From contig JAFTMS010000033.1 of the NCBI GenBank assembly GCA_017452265.1, forward strand, positions 1 to 64,000: DNA of 64,000 bases, given 5' to 3'. The stretch is from Bacteroidales bacterium (GTDB lineage: Bacteria > Bacteroidota > Bacteroidia > Bacteroidales > UBA932). Both the position numbers and the translations under genes were made by a program. Of this stretch, positions 53,501 to 60,809 are shown one piece after another. Under the pieces are notes generated by a model that did no database searches, was not told where the DNA came from, and saw only the letters and a program-made list of their open reading frames with translations. The stretch's first letter is position 1; each line of letters begins with the position of its first letter.

Positions 53501-53789
53501 CAGCCAGATGCTGGAGAATCTCAACAAGGACGTGCTTTCGTTCCTCCTCCGCGCATTCATTCCGCTGCGTGATGCCAATGAGGCTCCGCGCCAGCAGCTC
53601 CAGCAGGCTCCGCCGCAGCGCAGGCCTGACATGAGCCAGATGCAGACCTCGCGTACGGATCTCGTGACCAACGGAGGCCAGCAGAGAAGCAATGCGCCGG
53701 TGCATGTGGAGAAGCAGGTGGGACGTAACGACCCATGTCCGTGCGGTTCGGGAAAGAAGTATAAGAACTGCCACGGCAAACAGGCGTAG
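50505..53789 (+). CDS. secA: Preprotein translocase ATPase SecA
   Basis: This 1094-residue motor drives secretory proteins through SecYEG. The order is normal: Walker [15 protein letters not shown] (about 192), preprotein cross-linking domain, [15 protein letters not shown] box (about 300), helicase domain 2 with [11 protein letters not shown] and [15 protein letters not shown], helical scaffold, and a C-terminal zinc-binding SEC-C motif [14 protein letters not shown] (about 1076-1090). The longer size than in E. coli (901) is the Bacteroidota type, with an insert near the N-terminus (about 60-110). Promoter upstream; stop followed by a dispersed repeat. Confidence 0.97.
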   Translation: MSFTDVFKKLFGTKADRDMKALRPTLNKVLEAYKTIDALTDDQLRERCQGLKNRIQEAIAADEGRIARIREELEQEIPLSQKEALATEQDKLVKKVDETIEKVLDEILPDAFAIMKSTARRFKENEVIWVKATDFDRNLSATKDFVTIEGGYAVWKNHWMAGGNEVTWDMVHYDVQLIGGIVLHQGKIAEMATGEGKTLVATLPVFLNALAGKGVHVVTVNDYLSKRDSEWMGPLYMFHGLSVDCIDKHQPNSDARRKAYACNITFGTNNEFGFDYLRDNMATSMNDLVQRKHHYAIVDEVDSVLIDDARTPLIISGPVPKGEDQQFMEYKPLVERLYSMQKTLVNQLLNDAKRLIADGNEKDGGVLLFRAFKGYPKYKPLIKFLSEPGMKQLLQKVENYYIQDNEREMPFITDELYFVINEKQHSVDMTDKGRDLITGNLSDSNFFVLPDVGAAIAEVQKSCMTPEDKQAKKDEILADFALKSERVHTVNQLLKAYTMFDKEIDYIIQDGKVKIVDEQTGRIMEGRRWSDGLHQAVEAKENVKVEAATQTFATITLQNYFRMYHKLAGMTGTAETEAGEFWSIYKLDVVVIPTNRPIARIDQNDLIYKTKKAKYEAVINNVVELTEQGRPVLVGTTDVETSELLSRMLRLRGIQHQVLNAKQHAREAEVVKHAGEPSTVTIATNMAGRGTDIKLPDEVKEAGGLAIIGTERHDSRRVDRQLRGRAGRQGDPGSSIFYVSLEDKLMRLFGAERIAGMVDKMGMRDDEALEASMLNSSIERAQKKVEENNFGIRKRLLEYDDVMNSQREVIYTKRRNALSGERVEIDVMNMMQDTAQILVEKSEGMDYDSFSAAVMMALSTDLGFEEDFYSSAKPKELTERLHAHMLETYQRRMDAMVQRAYPIIKDVYEKQGAIYQNIAIPISDGRKMLTLSVNLKKAYENEGKEIARALSKTITLWQIDEKWKEHLRDMDDLKQSVQNATYEQKDPLLIYKFESFNLFSQMLENLNKDVLSFLLRAFIPLRDANEAPRQQLQQAPPQRRPDMSQMQTSRTDLVTNGGQQRSNAPVHVEKQVGRNDPCPCGSGKKYKNCHGKQA

Positions 53790-53790
53790 C

Positions 53791-53830
53791 CGTCATTCTG
53801 AGGAACCGCGAAGCGGCGACGTGAGAATCT
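53791..53830. repeat. Dispersed GTCATTCTGAGG...GAGAATCT repeat
   Basis: CGTCATTCTGAGGAACCGCG, then AAGCGGCGACGTGAGAATCT, is of the widespread short intergenic type GTCATTCTGA...GAATCT. It lies 1 nt after the secA stop and 25 nt before the bactofilin ATG. A relative is at 21229. Confidence 0.65.
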
Positions 53831-53854
53831 AATGTAATTATAAATATAAGTAAT

Positions 53855-54277
53855 ATGGCAAAGACAGAACCCGTAGTGAATGCAAATTCCATCAGCAGGA
53901 TATCGGCTGGTACAGTGATCAAGGGCGAAATCATATCGCCGAACGACCTGCGTATCGACGGCACCTTCGAAGGCAAGATCCAGAGCAAGGGCCGCGTCGT
54001 GATAGGCGAGAGCGCCAACATCAAGGGCGACGTGGTCTGCGAGAACGTGGATCTCTGGGGCAAGCTCGAAGGCAACGTGTTCGTGAAGGCCACCCTTGCC
54101 CTCAAGGAAGGATGCGAGGTGAACGGCAATCTCCATGTTAAGAAGCTTTCGGTAGACCTTGGAGCCACTTTCAACGGCACCTGCAAGATGATTTCAGAAT
54201 CGGATTTCGACAAGATTGTAGGCGTAGAGGCCAAGGCACAGCAGAAGTCTGCACAGGTTTCCGCACCGGCTAACTGA
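53855..54277 (+). CDS. Bactofilin (polymer-forming cytoskeletal protein)
   Basis: This 140-residue protein has the bactofilin core (about 12-118): ISAGTVIKGEIISPNDLRIDGTFEGKIQSKGRVVIGESANIKGDVVCENVDLWGKLEGNVFVKATLALKEGCEVNGNLHVKKLSVDLGATF. The hexapeptide-like six-residue periodicity of a right-handed beta-helix is plain. Bactofilins polymerise without nucleotide and position envelope enzymes. The flanks are short and unstructured. A tRNA-Val follows. Confidence 0.93.
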   Translation: MAKTEPVVNANSISRISAGTVIKGEIISPNDLRIDGTFEGKIQSKGRVVIGESANIKGDVVCENVDLWGKLEGNVFVKATLALKEGCEVNGNLHVKKLSVDLGATFNGTCKMISESDFDKIVGVEAKAQQKSAQVSAPAN

Positions 54278-54331
54278 GAAATCATTTCCTGATGGTTTGC
54301 TTGATAAGTGCGACAAAAAACTGCAAAAAGT

Positions 54332-54362
54332 TTTGGATATTCAAAAATTGTCCGTATATTTG
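54332..54362 (+). promoter_or_regulatory. Promoter of the tRNA-Val gene
   Basis: TTTG (54332-54335), a 19-nt spacer and TATATTTG (54355-54362) form an exact match to the Bacteroidota promoter. It ends 12 nt before the tRNA. Confidence 0.8.
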
Positions 54363-54374
54363 CAGTCCTGTTTC

Positions 54375-54449
54375 GGGAGCGTAGCTCAGTTGGTTCAGAG
54401 CGTCTGCCTTACAAGCAGAGGGTCGGGGGTTCGAATCCCTCCGCTCCCA
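54375..54449 (+). tRNA. tRNA-Val (TAC anticodon)
   Basis: Acceptor GGGAGCG with CGCTCCC, D arm AGCTCAGTTGGTTCAGAGC, anticodon stem TCTGC/GCAGA with loop CTTACAA (anticodon TAC), T stem GGGGG/CCCTC with loop TTCGAAT, discriminator A. CCA is not encoded. It is 75 nt. Confidence 0.96.
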
Positions 54450-54455
54450 CACAAG

Positions 54456-54492
54456 AAAGACCGCCTTTCCATATCGGAGAGGCGGTCTTTTG
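54456..54492 (+). terminator. Terminator of the tRNA-Val gene
   Basis: AAAGACCGCCT and AGGCGGTCTTT form a perfect stem followed by TTTGTCTT, 7 nt after the tRNA. Confidence 0.88.
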
Positions 54493-54530
54493 TCTTCTTC
54501 AAGTTGCCATAAACCAATGACTTACAGATT

Positions 54531-55436
54531 ATGGCATCATCAAAGACTCAAGGATTGTTCTGCTATATGGAGCAGATCATCATGCTTTACCGCAATCGCG
54601 GACAGCACCGCACGTGCGAGACCTATGAGACCACATTGAACAGCTTCAGAAGATTCCGTGACGGCACAGATATTCCGCTTTCAGAAATCGATTCAGGCCT
54701 GCTCGAAGACTATCAGCAGCATCTGATGAGGCTCGAACTTTCTCCCAACACGATCTCCTTCTACCACAAGCATCTCCGTGCCGTCTACAACCGCGCCGTC
54801 GACGAGGGGCTTGTTGCCGACAGCCGCCCTTTCCGACGCGTCAGCACGTCCGTGGAGAAGACGGTCAAGCGCGCCGTCCCGCTGAATGTCATCCGGCGGC
54901 TGAAGTCGATGAAGCTCGCCCCCGGCTCGTCCGACGCCCTTGCACGTGACATCTTCCTTTTCAGCTTCTACACCCGCGGCATGTCCTTCATCGACATCGC
55001 GTATCTCCGGAAGAAAGATCTCTGTGACGGCATACTTCGCTACCGCCGGCAGAAGACCGGACAGCTTCTGATGATGCGTTGGGAACCATGTATGCAGGGA
55101 ATTCTCGACAAACATGCGTCCGTTCCCTCTTCGCCCTATCTTTTTTCCCTGATAAAGGACCCGTCCGGCGATGTCCGCCATCAGTATCAGAATGCCCTCT
55201 TCCTTGTGAACCGCCATATAAAGTCCCTGGGGCGACGTCTCGGCCTGGACCAGCCGCTTACATTGTACTGTGCGCGCCATTCATGGGCCAGCATCGCACG
55301 TGAAAACGGCATTCCGGTCTCAGTGATAAGCGAAGGAATGGGACATGGCTCCGAAAAGACCACGCAAATCTATCTTGCCTCGCTGAAGACGGAAGTCATC
55401 GACAAGGCGAACAGGAAGATACTCAGGCTGCTGTGA
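54531..55436 (+). CDS. Tyrosine recombinase (probable promoter invertase)
   Basis: This 301-residue phage-integrase family protein has an N-terminal SAM-like DNA-binding domain (about 1-100, LYRNRGQHRTCETYETTLNSFRRF) and a catalytic domain. Catalytic residues: Arg in FYTRGMSFIDIAYL (about 151), Arg/His in YCARHSWASIA (about 248-251), His in EGMGHGSEKTTQIYL and the nucleophile Tyr281. Bacteroidales use similar small recombinases beside capsule loci to flip promoters. Its stop is 27 nt before a 25-bp inverted repeat whose partner lies 139 bp away, flanking a promoter that points into upxY. It sits 82 nt after a tRNA-Val gene. Confidence 0.92.
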   Translation: MASSKTQGLFCYMEQIIMLYRNRGQHRTCETYETTLNSFRRFRDGTDIPLSEIDSGLLEDYQQHLMRLELSPNTISFYHKHLRAVYNRAVDEGLVADSRPFRRVSTSVEKTVKRAVPLNVIRRLKSMKLAPGSSDALARDIFLFSFYTRGMSFIDIAYLRKKDLCDGILRYRRQKTGQLLMMRWEPCMQGILDKHASVPSSPYLFSLIKDPSGDVRHQYQNALFLVNRHIKSLGRRLGLDQPLTLYCARHSWASIARENGIPVSVISEGMGHGSEKTTQIYLASLKTEVIDKANRKILRLL

Positions 55437-55463
55437 CAATGGAGGGTTTCGTGAGGGGAAGGT

Positions 55464-55488
55464 GTCAATCTTCTGTGAGAAGATTGAC
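55464..55488 (+). repeat. Left inverted repeat of the promoter switch (IRL)
   Basis: This is an 11-bp palindrome (GTCAATCTTCT / AGAAGATTGAC) around the 3-nt centre GTG. Its partner at 55626-55650 has the same arms around CAC. Apart from the outermost base pair it is an exact inverted copy, so recombination between the two would flip the 137-bp segment between them. Confidence 0.92.
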
Positions 55489-55497
55489 TTTTAAAAC

Positions 55498-55530
55498 GGA
55501 TGTCTGTAATACAGGATGTTACAGACATCC
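55498..55530. repeat. Hairpin inside the invertible segment
   Basis: A perfect 12-bp stem GGATGTCTGTAA / TTACAGACATCC with a 9-nt loop, then a CCGCAATGCGG palindrome. On the minus strand it is followed by GTTTTAAAA, terminator-like. Its place relative to the flanking genes changes with orientation. Confidence 0.7.
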
Positions 55531-55609
55531 GCAATGCGGAAATCCCTTATGGAGGCGTGTGAGGTCAAGATTTTCCTCCTCGGATGTAGCAATATTCAAT
55601 ATTAATTCC

Positions 55610-55617
55610 TATTTTTG
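55610..55617 (+). promoter_or_regulatory. -7 element of the invertible promoter, ON orientation
   Basis: TATTTTTG matches TAnnTTTG and lies 9 nt before the right inverted repeat. In the sequenced orientation it reads into upxY (ATG 55665). Inversion would point it at the 3' end of the recombinase gene. The -33 region is weak. Confidence 0.75.
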
Positions 55618-55625
55618 CAGATGAC

Positions 55626-55650
55626 ATCAATCTTCTCACAGAAGATTGAT
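55626..55650 (-). repeat. Right inverted repeat of the promoter switch (IRR)
   Basis: 11-bp arms ATCAATCTTCT / AGAAGATTGAT around CAC; the inverted partner of 55464-55488. As transcription from the switch starts just upstream, this repeat would form a hairpin at the 5' end of the upxY mRNA. Confidence 0.92.
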
Positions 55651-55664
55651 ATCTCCAGTGTGAT

Positions 55665-56312
55665 ATGGATATTGTGGAGAGAACAGGATTGTGTGTGATG
55701 GAAAGTAATGGCTTGGAATTATCTAATGGCCTGAAACTCAGCGCTAAAAGCTCGGTTTCGGGGAGCCAGAGGAACGCCCGTGAGGCTCTGGAGTGGTTCG
55801 CGATGAGCGCTACTTTCGGCCGCGCCCTCAAGGCAAAGGAAACAATCGAAAGCCACTCCATCCGTTGCTTCGTCCCGATGAAATATGCCATCGTTTCCGA
55901 CCATAGACAAGGCAAGGTCAGACGCCTCGTCCCCGCAATCAGCAATCTCATCTTCGTCTACACCACCAAGACCATCATCCAGAATCTCAAATCCTCCATT
56001 CCCTGGCTACAATATCTGACAAGACACGATGACGGCCGTAATGTCCCCATCATCGTTCCGGAGTACCAGATGCAGCAGTTCATGGCCGTATGCGAGACTC
56101 ACGATGAACATCTCGTGTACCTTGCCCCCGAAGAGGTCAATCTCGAAGCTGGAACACCGGTCAGAATAGTCGGAACCCCGTTCGACGGTGTTGAGGGCAC
56201 TTTTGTAAAGGTGGAGAAGAGCCATAGGAAGCGCGTCGTCGTGCTGGTGCAGGGAGTCGCCGCAGTCATGATCACAGAACTCACAGACGGTTACTTGCAG
56301 GTCTTGGATTGA
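55665..56312 (+). CDS. UpxY-type NusG paralogue (capsule antiterminator)
   Basis: This 215-residue protein has a NusG N-terminal domain (about 43-130: EWFAMSATFGRALKAKETIESHSIRCFVPMKYAIVSDHRQGKVRRLVPAISNLIFVYTT) and a C-terminal KOW domain (about 160-200: GTPVRIVGTPFDGVEGTFVKV). Such proteins head Bacteroides capsule operons and keep RNA polymerase from stopping in the long untranslated leader of their own locus. The start could also be ATG 55698 (MESNGLE). It is the first gene under the invertible promoter. The hypothetical gene after it begins 8 nt later. Confidence 0.88.
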   Translation: MDIVERTGLCVMESNGLELSNGLKLSAKSSVSGSQRNAREALEWFAMSATFGRALKAKETIESHSIRCFVPMKYAIVSDHRQGKVRRLVPAISNLIFVYTTKTIIQNLKSSIPWLQYLTRHDDGRNVPIIVPEYQMQQFMAVCETHDEHLVYLAPEEVNLEAGTPVRIVGTPFDGVEGTFVKVEKSHRKRVVVLVQGVAAVMITELTDGYLQVLD

Positions 56313-56319
56313 AAAGCGT

Positions 56320-56712
56320 ATGTTCAACGAAGTCAACCGGTTGTTTGCCACCAAGCTGAAGAAGATCCTACGGCTTGAGCTCCACAACGAAGACAGAATC
56401 AACCTCTACTGCGTAGGGGAGTATTGGGCCGCCTTCGATAAATCGGCATACATGCTCGAGCGCCTCGTACCCGACGCCGACCCACCTATGGTCCTCAACG
56501 TCAAAGGCTACCCCTTCCCCCTCGTCATGTACAACGTCTACTACCGCACCATCGACGAGATGTGCTACCGCTGCGCGATGGCCCGGAGGAATCTCGAATA
56601 CATCCAGTTCCTCACCACCCCCATCGACGACACCTCCTACAACCTCTGGTACGATCAGATCCTCGCCAACGAAACCGACGAGGACGACGAGGACGACGAC
56701 CACCTCAGCTGA
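56320..56712 (+). CDS. Hypothetical protein downstream of upxY
   Basis: This 130-residue protein begins MFNEVNRLFATKLKKILRLEL and has a balanced composition (Tyr, Met, Cys, Arg), e.g. YCVGEYWAAFDKSAYMLERLV and GYPFPLVMYNVYYRTIDEMCYRCAMARRN. The end is a strongly acidic tail, DEDDEDDDHLS. I do not recognise it with certainty; it resembles small proteins seen near IS66-type elements in Bacteroidales, and its position suggests it could be a UpxZ-like partner. It starts 8 nt after upxY. An open frame on the opposite strand (56368-56922) is explained in part by a separate fragment. Confidence 0.6.
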   Translation: MFNEVNRLFATKLKKILRLELHNEDRINLYCVGEYWAAFDKSAYMLERLVPDADPPMVLNVKGYPFPLVMYNVYYRTIDEMCYRCAMARRNLEYIQFLTTPIDDTSYNLWYDQILANETDEDDEDDDHLS

Positions 56713-56922
56713 CCTGCCAGATTCAATCGCCAGCGTCACCGCAAGGTAACCTGCCGCCAAGCATTCCCTGCACCACCATAGGATCGCCTTGTAATTGGAG
56801 ATGCCGTTAGTGTCGCAAAAGCACTTGAATGATAAACGCTCCGGACTGGACAGTACCGCCGCCCGATAGGCTTCGACGATCTGACGACGACCCTCGCTTG
56901 ATATTGAATCGAATGTTTGCAT
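56713..56922 (-). pseudogene. Possible 5' fragment of a transposon accessory HTH protein
   Basis: On the minus strand a frame opens at 56922 with MQTFDSISSEGRRQIVEAYR and FKCFCDTNGISNYKAILWW. That is helix-turn-helix-like and reminiscent of small IS66-type accessory proteins. The frame then continues as antisense of the gene at 56320, with low-complexity sequence, so only the first about 70 codons look coding. I read it as a truncated remnant. It could be non-coding. Confidence 0.3.
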
Positions 56923-57067
56923 ATCTGAAAAAAGATTAGAGATGCAAAGCTAAAGGATCAGTCGCCATACATCAAGACGTAACTCTGGAGACGCTTACAG
57001 CTTACACGACCCACGACGAAGCCTCTGAAAATCAGAGACTAAGCGTTAGCTCGCGGAATTGTGGACG

Positions 57068-57202
57068 TGTACCAGCCTTCAGTTCGAGGAAGGCATCGAA
57101 AAGACTGTGCGCTGGTATCTCGACAACCAGGAGTGGATGGACAACATAACTTCTGGGGAGTATGAGAAGTATTATCAGGAAATGTATAATGGAAAAAACT
57201 AG
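57068..57202 (+). pseudogene. 3' remnant of rfbB (dTDP-glucose 4,6-dehydratase)
   Basis: The frame reads LQFEEGIEKTVRWYLDNQEW followed by [20 protein letters not shown], stopping at TAG 57200-57202. This is the C-terminal tail of Bacteroidales RfbB (FEEGIxKTVxWYLxNxxW, ending SGEYxxYYxxMY). Only about 45 codons remain; the frame is blocked by a stop at 57047-57049. It overlaps the start of fcl by 14 nt. It is the scar of a lost rhamnose/capsule gene replaced by the fucose cassette. 56923-57067 contains nothing else I can recognise. Confidence 0.8.
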
Positions 57203-58130
57203 TAAAATTTATGTGGCAGGGCACCGCGGAATGGTGGGCTCTGCCATTGTGCGTGAATTGAAGCGCCATGGATATGAGAATATCATCACCCGTACACATA
57301 AGGAACTTGACCTGACAAGACAGGCCGAAGTCGAAGCCTTCTTCCAACAGGAGAAACCCGAGTACGTCTTCCTGGCAGCAGCCAAGGTCGGTGGCATCAT
57401 AGCCAACCAGACCGCACTGGCCGACTTCATGTACGACAACATGATACTCGAAATGAACGTCATCCATGCAGCATGGCAGAACGGCTGCAAGAAACTCGAA
57501 TTCCTCGGTTCCAGCTGCATCTACCCTCGCATGGCCCCACAGCCTATGCCCGAGAGTTGCCTGCTCACTTCCGAACTCGAAAAGACCAACGAGGCATACG
57601 CACTGGCCAAAATCAGCGGCCTTAAATACTGCGAATACCTCAACTGCCAGTACGGCACCGACTTCATCAGCCTCATGCCCACCAACCTCTACGGCCCCAA
57701 CGACAACTACCACCCTGAGCACTCCCACGTGCTCCCGGCCCTCATCCGTCGTTTCCACGAAGCCAAAGAGGCAGGCCTTGCCGAAGTCACCTGCTGGGGA
57801 GACGGCAGCCCGCTCCGTGAATTCCTCTATGTGGACGACCTTGCCAACCTATGTGTCTTCCTCATGAACAACTACAGCGGCAACGAGACCGTCAATGCCG
57901 GCACCGGCAAGGAAATCACCATCAAAGGCCTCACAGAACTCGTGGCCAAAGTAGTAGGCTTCACAGGCGAAATCAAGTGGGACACCACCCGTCCTAACGG
58001 CACCCCACGCAAGCTCCTCGACGTATCCAAAGCCAAATCACTTGGCTGGACCTACAAGACCGAGCTCGAAGACGGCATCCGTCTGGCCTACGACGACTTC
58101 CTCCACAACCCAATGCGAGCAGAACGATAA
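57189..58130 (+). CDS. fcl: GDP-L-fucose synthase
   Basis: This 313-residue SDR enzyme epimerises and reduces GDP-4-dehydro-6-deoxymannose to GDP-L-fucose. NADPH loop [13 protein letters not shown] at the start, [23 protein letters not shown], the catalytic [12 protein letters not shown] (Tyr-xxx-Lys, about 137-141), [31 protein letters not shown] and [19 protein letters not shown] 57189 is chosen; the frame extends 9 codons into the rfbB scar. It forms a pair with gmd 17 nt downstream. Confidence 0.95.
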   Translation: MEKTSKIYVAGHRGMVGSAIVRELKRHGYENIITRTHKELDLTRQAEVEAFFQQEKPEYVFLAAAKVGGIIANQTALADFMYDNMILEMNVIHAAWQNGCKKLEFLGSSCIYPRMAPQPMPESCLLTSELEKTNEAYALAKISGLKYCEYLNCQYGTDFISLMPTNLYGPNDNYHPEHSHVLPALIRRFHEAKEAGLAEVTCWGDGSPLREFLYVDDLANLCVFLMNNYSGNETVNAGTGKEITIKGLTELVAKVVGFTGEIKWDTTRPNGTPRKLLDVSKAKSLGWTYKTELEDGIRLAYDDFLHNPMRAER

Positions 58131-58147
58131 TAAAACCTCCAAAATAG

Positions 58148-59266
58148 ATGAAGAACATAGCCCTAATAACAGGTGTTACCGGACAAGACGGTTCCTACCT
58201 CAGTGAGTTTCTCCTTGAAAAAGGATATGATGTGCACGGCATCATCCGCCGAAGTTCAGTAGATTACCGCGAACGAATCGCCCATCTTGAAGGCACCCCT
58301 AACTTCCACCTCCACTATGCCGACATGTCCGACTCCATGTCGCTCGTCAAGCTCGTGGGCAAGGTACAGCCAACCGAGATCTACAACCTTGCGGCCCAGT
58401 CCCACGTGCAGGTATCCTTCGATGCCCCTGAGTTCACAGCCGATGTCGATGCCGTAGGCGTTCTTCGCCTCCTCGAAGCCGTCCGCACCAACCACCTGGA
58501 GAAGACCTGCAAGATCTATCAGGCATCCACCTCCGAACTCTACGGCAAGGTAGAAGAGGTTCCTCAGAACGAGAACACCCCATTCCACCCTTACTCACCA
58601 TACGCTGTAGCCAAGCTCTACGGCTTCTGGATTGTCAAAGAGTATCGTGAAGCCTACAACATGTATTGCTGCTCAGGTATCCTCTTCAACCACGAGTCTG
58701 AGAGAAGAGGCGAAACCTTCGTAACTCGTAAGATCACCCTTGCAGCAGCACGTATCGCCCAGGGCAAGCAGGACTGCCTCTATCTCGGCAATATGGACTC
58801 CCTTCGCGACTGGGGTTATGCCAAGGACTATGTAGAGTGCATGTGGCTCATCCTCCAGCAGGAGAAGCCAGAGGACTTCGTCATTGCAACTGGCGTGCAG
58901 CACTCAGTGCGTGAGTTCACCCAGCTCGCTTTCCACCATGCCGGCATCGAACTCAAGTTTGAAGGCAAGGACATGGACGAAAAAGGTATCTGCGTTTCCG
59001 TCATCAACCCTGCCAACGAGCACCTCATCGGCAAGACCCTCGTAGCCGTGTCCGAAGACTTCTATCGTCCAACAGACGTAGTCAACCTCTGGGGCGACCC
59101 AACCAAAGCCAAGGCCAAGCTCGGCTGGAATCCACAGACCACCTCATTCGAACAGCTCGTCGAGATCATGGTAGAGCACGACATGGCCAAGGTAGCAGCC
59201 GAAGATGTGGCATCAAGGGTGCGCACCAACCTTGCTGAATACCTCGAAAAGGGAATCGTGAAATAA
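58148..59266 (+). CDS. gmd: GDP-mannose 4,6-dehydratase
   Basis: This 372-residue SDR enzyme makes GDP-4-dehydro-6-deoxymannose, the fcl substrate. NADP loop [55 protein letters not shown], the [16 protein letters not shown] and [17 protein letters not shown] catalytic block, and [21 protein letters not shown]. Full length. Codon use from 57.2 to 59.3 kb is more pyrimidine-ending than in upstream genes, which hints at separate acquisition. gmd follows fcl, the reverse of the common gmd-fcl order. Confidence 0.96.
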   Translation: MKNIALITGVTGQDGSYLSEFLLEKGYDVHGIIRRSSVDYRERIAHLEGTPNFHLHYADMSDSMSLVKLVGKVQPTEIYNLAAQSHVQVSFDAPEFTADVDAVGVLRLLEAVRTNHLEKTCKIYQASTSELYGKVEEVPQNENTPFHPYSPYAVAKLYGFWIVKEYREAYNMYCCSGILFNHESERRGETFVTRKITLAAARIAQGKQDCLYLGNMDSLRDWGYAKDYVECMWLILQQEKPEDFVIATGVQHSVREFTQLAFHHAGIELKFEGKDMDEKGICVSVINPANEHLIGKTLVAVSEDFYRPTDVVNLWGDPTKAKAKLGWNPQTTSFEQLVEIMVEHDMAKVAAEDVASRVRTNLAEYLEKGIVK

Positions 59267-59275
59267 AACACATCT

Positions 59276-60496
59276 ATGAGCAAGGCAATAGAGAAGAAGT
59301 ACATACTTCCGTTCATACTTGTTACAAGCCTCTTCCTTTTATGGGGGCTTGCCAACAATATGACAGATACATTGTTGGCCGCTTTCAAGCGCATCATGGA
59401 TATGACTGACACGCAGACCAGTCTTATCCTTTCTGCTTTCTACGGCTCCTACTTTTGTTTTGCTATACCAGCCGCACTCTTTATCCGTAAGTACAGTTAT
59501 AGAGCCGGAGTTATACTCGGACTTGTCCTGTATGCGATAGGTGCTCTTTTATTTTACCCGGCAGCCCAGGCTGCAAGCTACGGCTTCTACCTGATTGCCA
59601 TATATATAATGGCTGGCGGATGCTCTGTACTCGAGACCACAGCCAACCCTTATATCATGTCTATGGGTATCCCCGAGACAGCTACCCGCAGACTCAACAT
59701 TGCCCAGTCTTTCAACCCTGTCGGCAGTATTGCCGGTATTTTAGCCAGCAAGTACCTCATACTGGATAATATATCTCTATATTCTGTGAGCAAGACATAT
59801 ACTGCTTTAGGGTGCTTACTGCTGCTTATCATAATAATGATGCTTTTTGCTAAAATGCCTCAGGGACGAGATGCTGAAGCAAACGGGTCTCTCAAGGCCA
59901 CCCTTTCCCGTCTCATTCACAACAAGCGCTATGTATATGGCGTCGTTGCCCAATTTTTCTATGTTGGAGCACAAGTTGGAGTATGGTCATATACCATCCG
60001 GATTGTGATGCAGGAGATGAATGTCCTGGAAGCACAAGCAAGTGATATATTCCTAATAAGTATGGTTGCATTCTGCATGTCACGGTTCTTCTATACATGG
60101 TTGATGAAGTGGGTGAAACCAACTAAACTTTTGGCTGTATCCGGAGTTTTGTCAATGGCTTGTTCTGTTGTAGTGGCTTGCTTGGAAGGCAATGGAATAC
60201 TGATGGTCGTTGCGCTAGTTCTCATAAGTCTCTTTATGAGTCTGATGTTTCCTACAATCTATGGTACAGCCTTAGAAAGCATTACTGCCGGATCTTATCC
60301 GGACGACTCCAAGATAGCCGCCAGTATCCTTATCATGTCAATTCTAGGCGGTGCCTTGATACCTTCTTTGCAAGGTCTCTTGTCTGATGCGACAAGTATT
60401 TATGTGTCATATCTTGTGCCGGCATTTTGCTTTGCAGTAGTGCTATGTTACGCAATCAGTGTTATACGAGATGAAAAGATACTGTCAAAGAATTGA
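59276..60496 (+). CDS. fucP: L-fucose:proton symporter (FucP-like MFS)
   Basis: This is a 406-residue MFS permease with 12 membrane helices. The first helix FILVTSLFLLWGLANNMTDTLLAAFK has the N and D residues diagnostic of fucose/glucose-galactose permeases. Also visible: YGSYFCFAIPAALFIRKYSYRAGVILGLVLYAIGALLFYPAA, LETTANPYIMSMGIPETATRRLNIAQSFNPVGS and MFPTIYGTALESI. It imports free L-fucose (or a similar sugar). Its end overlaps the mutarotase gene by 26 nt, so the two are translationally linked. Confidence 0.9.
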   Translation: MSKAIEKKYILPFILVTSLFLLWGLANNMTDTLLAAFKRIMDMTDTQTSLILSAFYGSYFCFAIPAALFIRKYSYRAGVILGLVLYAIGALLFYPAAQAASYGFYLIAIYIMAGGCSVLETTANPYIMSMGIPETATRRLNIAQSFNPVGSIAGILASKYLILDNISLYSVSKTYTALGCLLLLIIIMMLFAKMPQGRDAEANGSLKATLSRLIHNKRYVYGVVAQFFYVGAQVGVWSYTIRIVMQEMNVLEAQASDIFLISMVAFCMSRFFYTWLMKWVKPTKLLAVSGVLSMACSVVVACLEGNGILMVVALVLISLFMSLMFPTIYGTALESITAGSYPDDSKIAASILIMSILGGALIPSLQGLLSDATSIYVSYLVPAFCFAVVLCYAISVIRDEKILSKN

Positions 60497-60806
60497 GTTG
60501 CCGGACAATCAGGAACTGATAGAACAGTATATTGATGTACACAAGAATGTTTGGCCGGAGATAATAGAAGGCCAAAAGGCTGTCGGTATAATCCAGATGC
60601 AGATATTCGGATTGGGTAGAAGTTTCTTCATGATATGTGACACTATAGATTCTTTTGACTGGGAACGCGATATGATGAGGTTGGCAGAAATGCCTAGACA
60701 AGCAGAATGGGAGGCTTATGTGTCTCAGTTTCAGGGATGTGACTCCAATATGCTGTCGAAAGAGAAATGGCAATTGATGGATATGATTTTTGACTCTAAT
60801 CAGTAA
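60471..60806 (+). CDS. L-fucose/L-rhamnose mutarotase (RhaM family)
   Basis: This 111-residue RhaM-type mutarotase interconverts the alpha and beta anomers of 6-deoxysugars. Family features: MKRYCQRIELPDNQELIEQY at the start, HKNVWPEIIEGQKAVGIIQMQIFGLGRSFFMI (catalytic His in VHKNVWPE), a middle DSFDWERDM and a C-terminal KEKWQLMDMIFDS. The ATG at 60471 matches family N-termini; the frame opens 4 codons earlier. Position between fucP and a sugar kinase suggests fucose as the substrate. Confidence 0.85.
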   Translation: MKRYCQRIELPDNQELIEQYIDVHKNVWPEIIEGQKAVGIIQMQIFGLGRSFFMICDTIDSFDWERDMMRLAEMPRQAEWEAYVSQFQGCDSNMLSKEKWQLMDMIFDSNQ

Positions 60807-60809
60807 TTT

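Noticed and set aside
55437-55464. tRNA-borne integration site (att) for the recombinase near tRNA-Val
   Set aside because: I find no second copy of the tRNA 3' end; the 25-bp inverted repeats explain the recombinase better.
55498-55530. CRISPR-like repeat
   Set aside because: A single hairpin inside the switch, without spacers or further copies.
56368-56712. Long minus-strand ORF over the gene at 56320
   Set aside because: This part is low-complexity (VVVVLVVLVGFVG) and is antisense to a balanced coding frame; only the first 70 codons beyond 56712 may be real.
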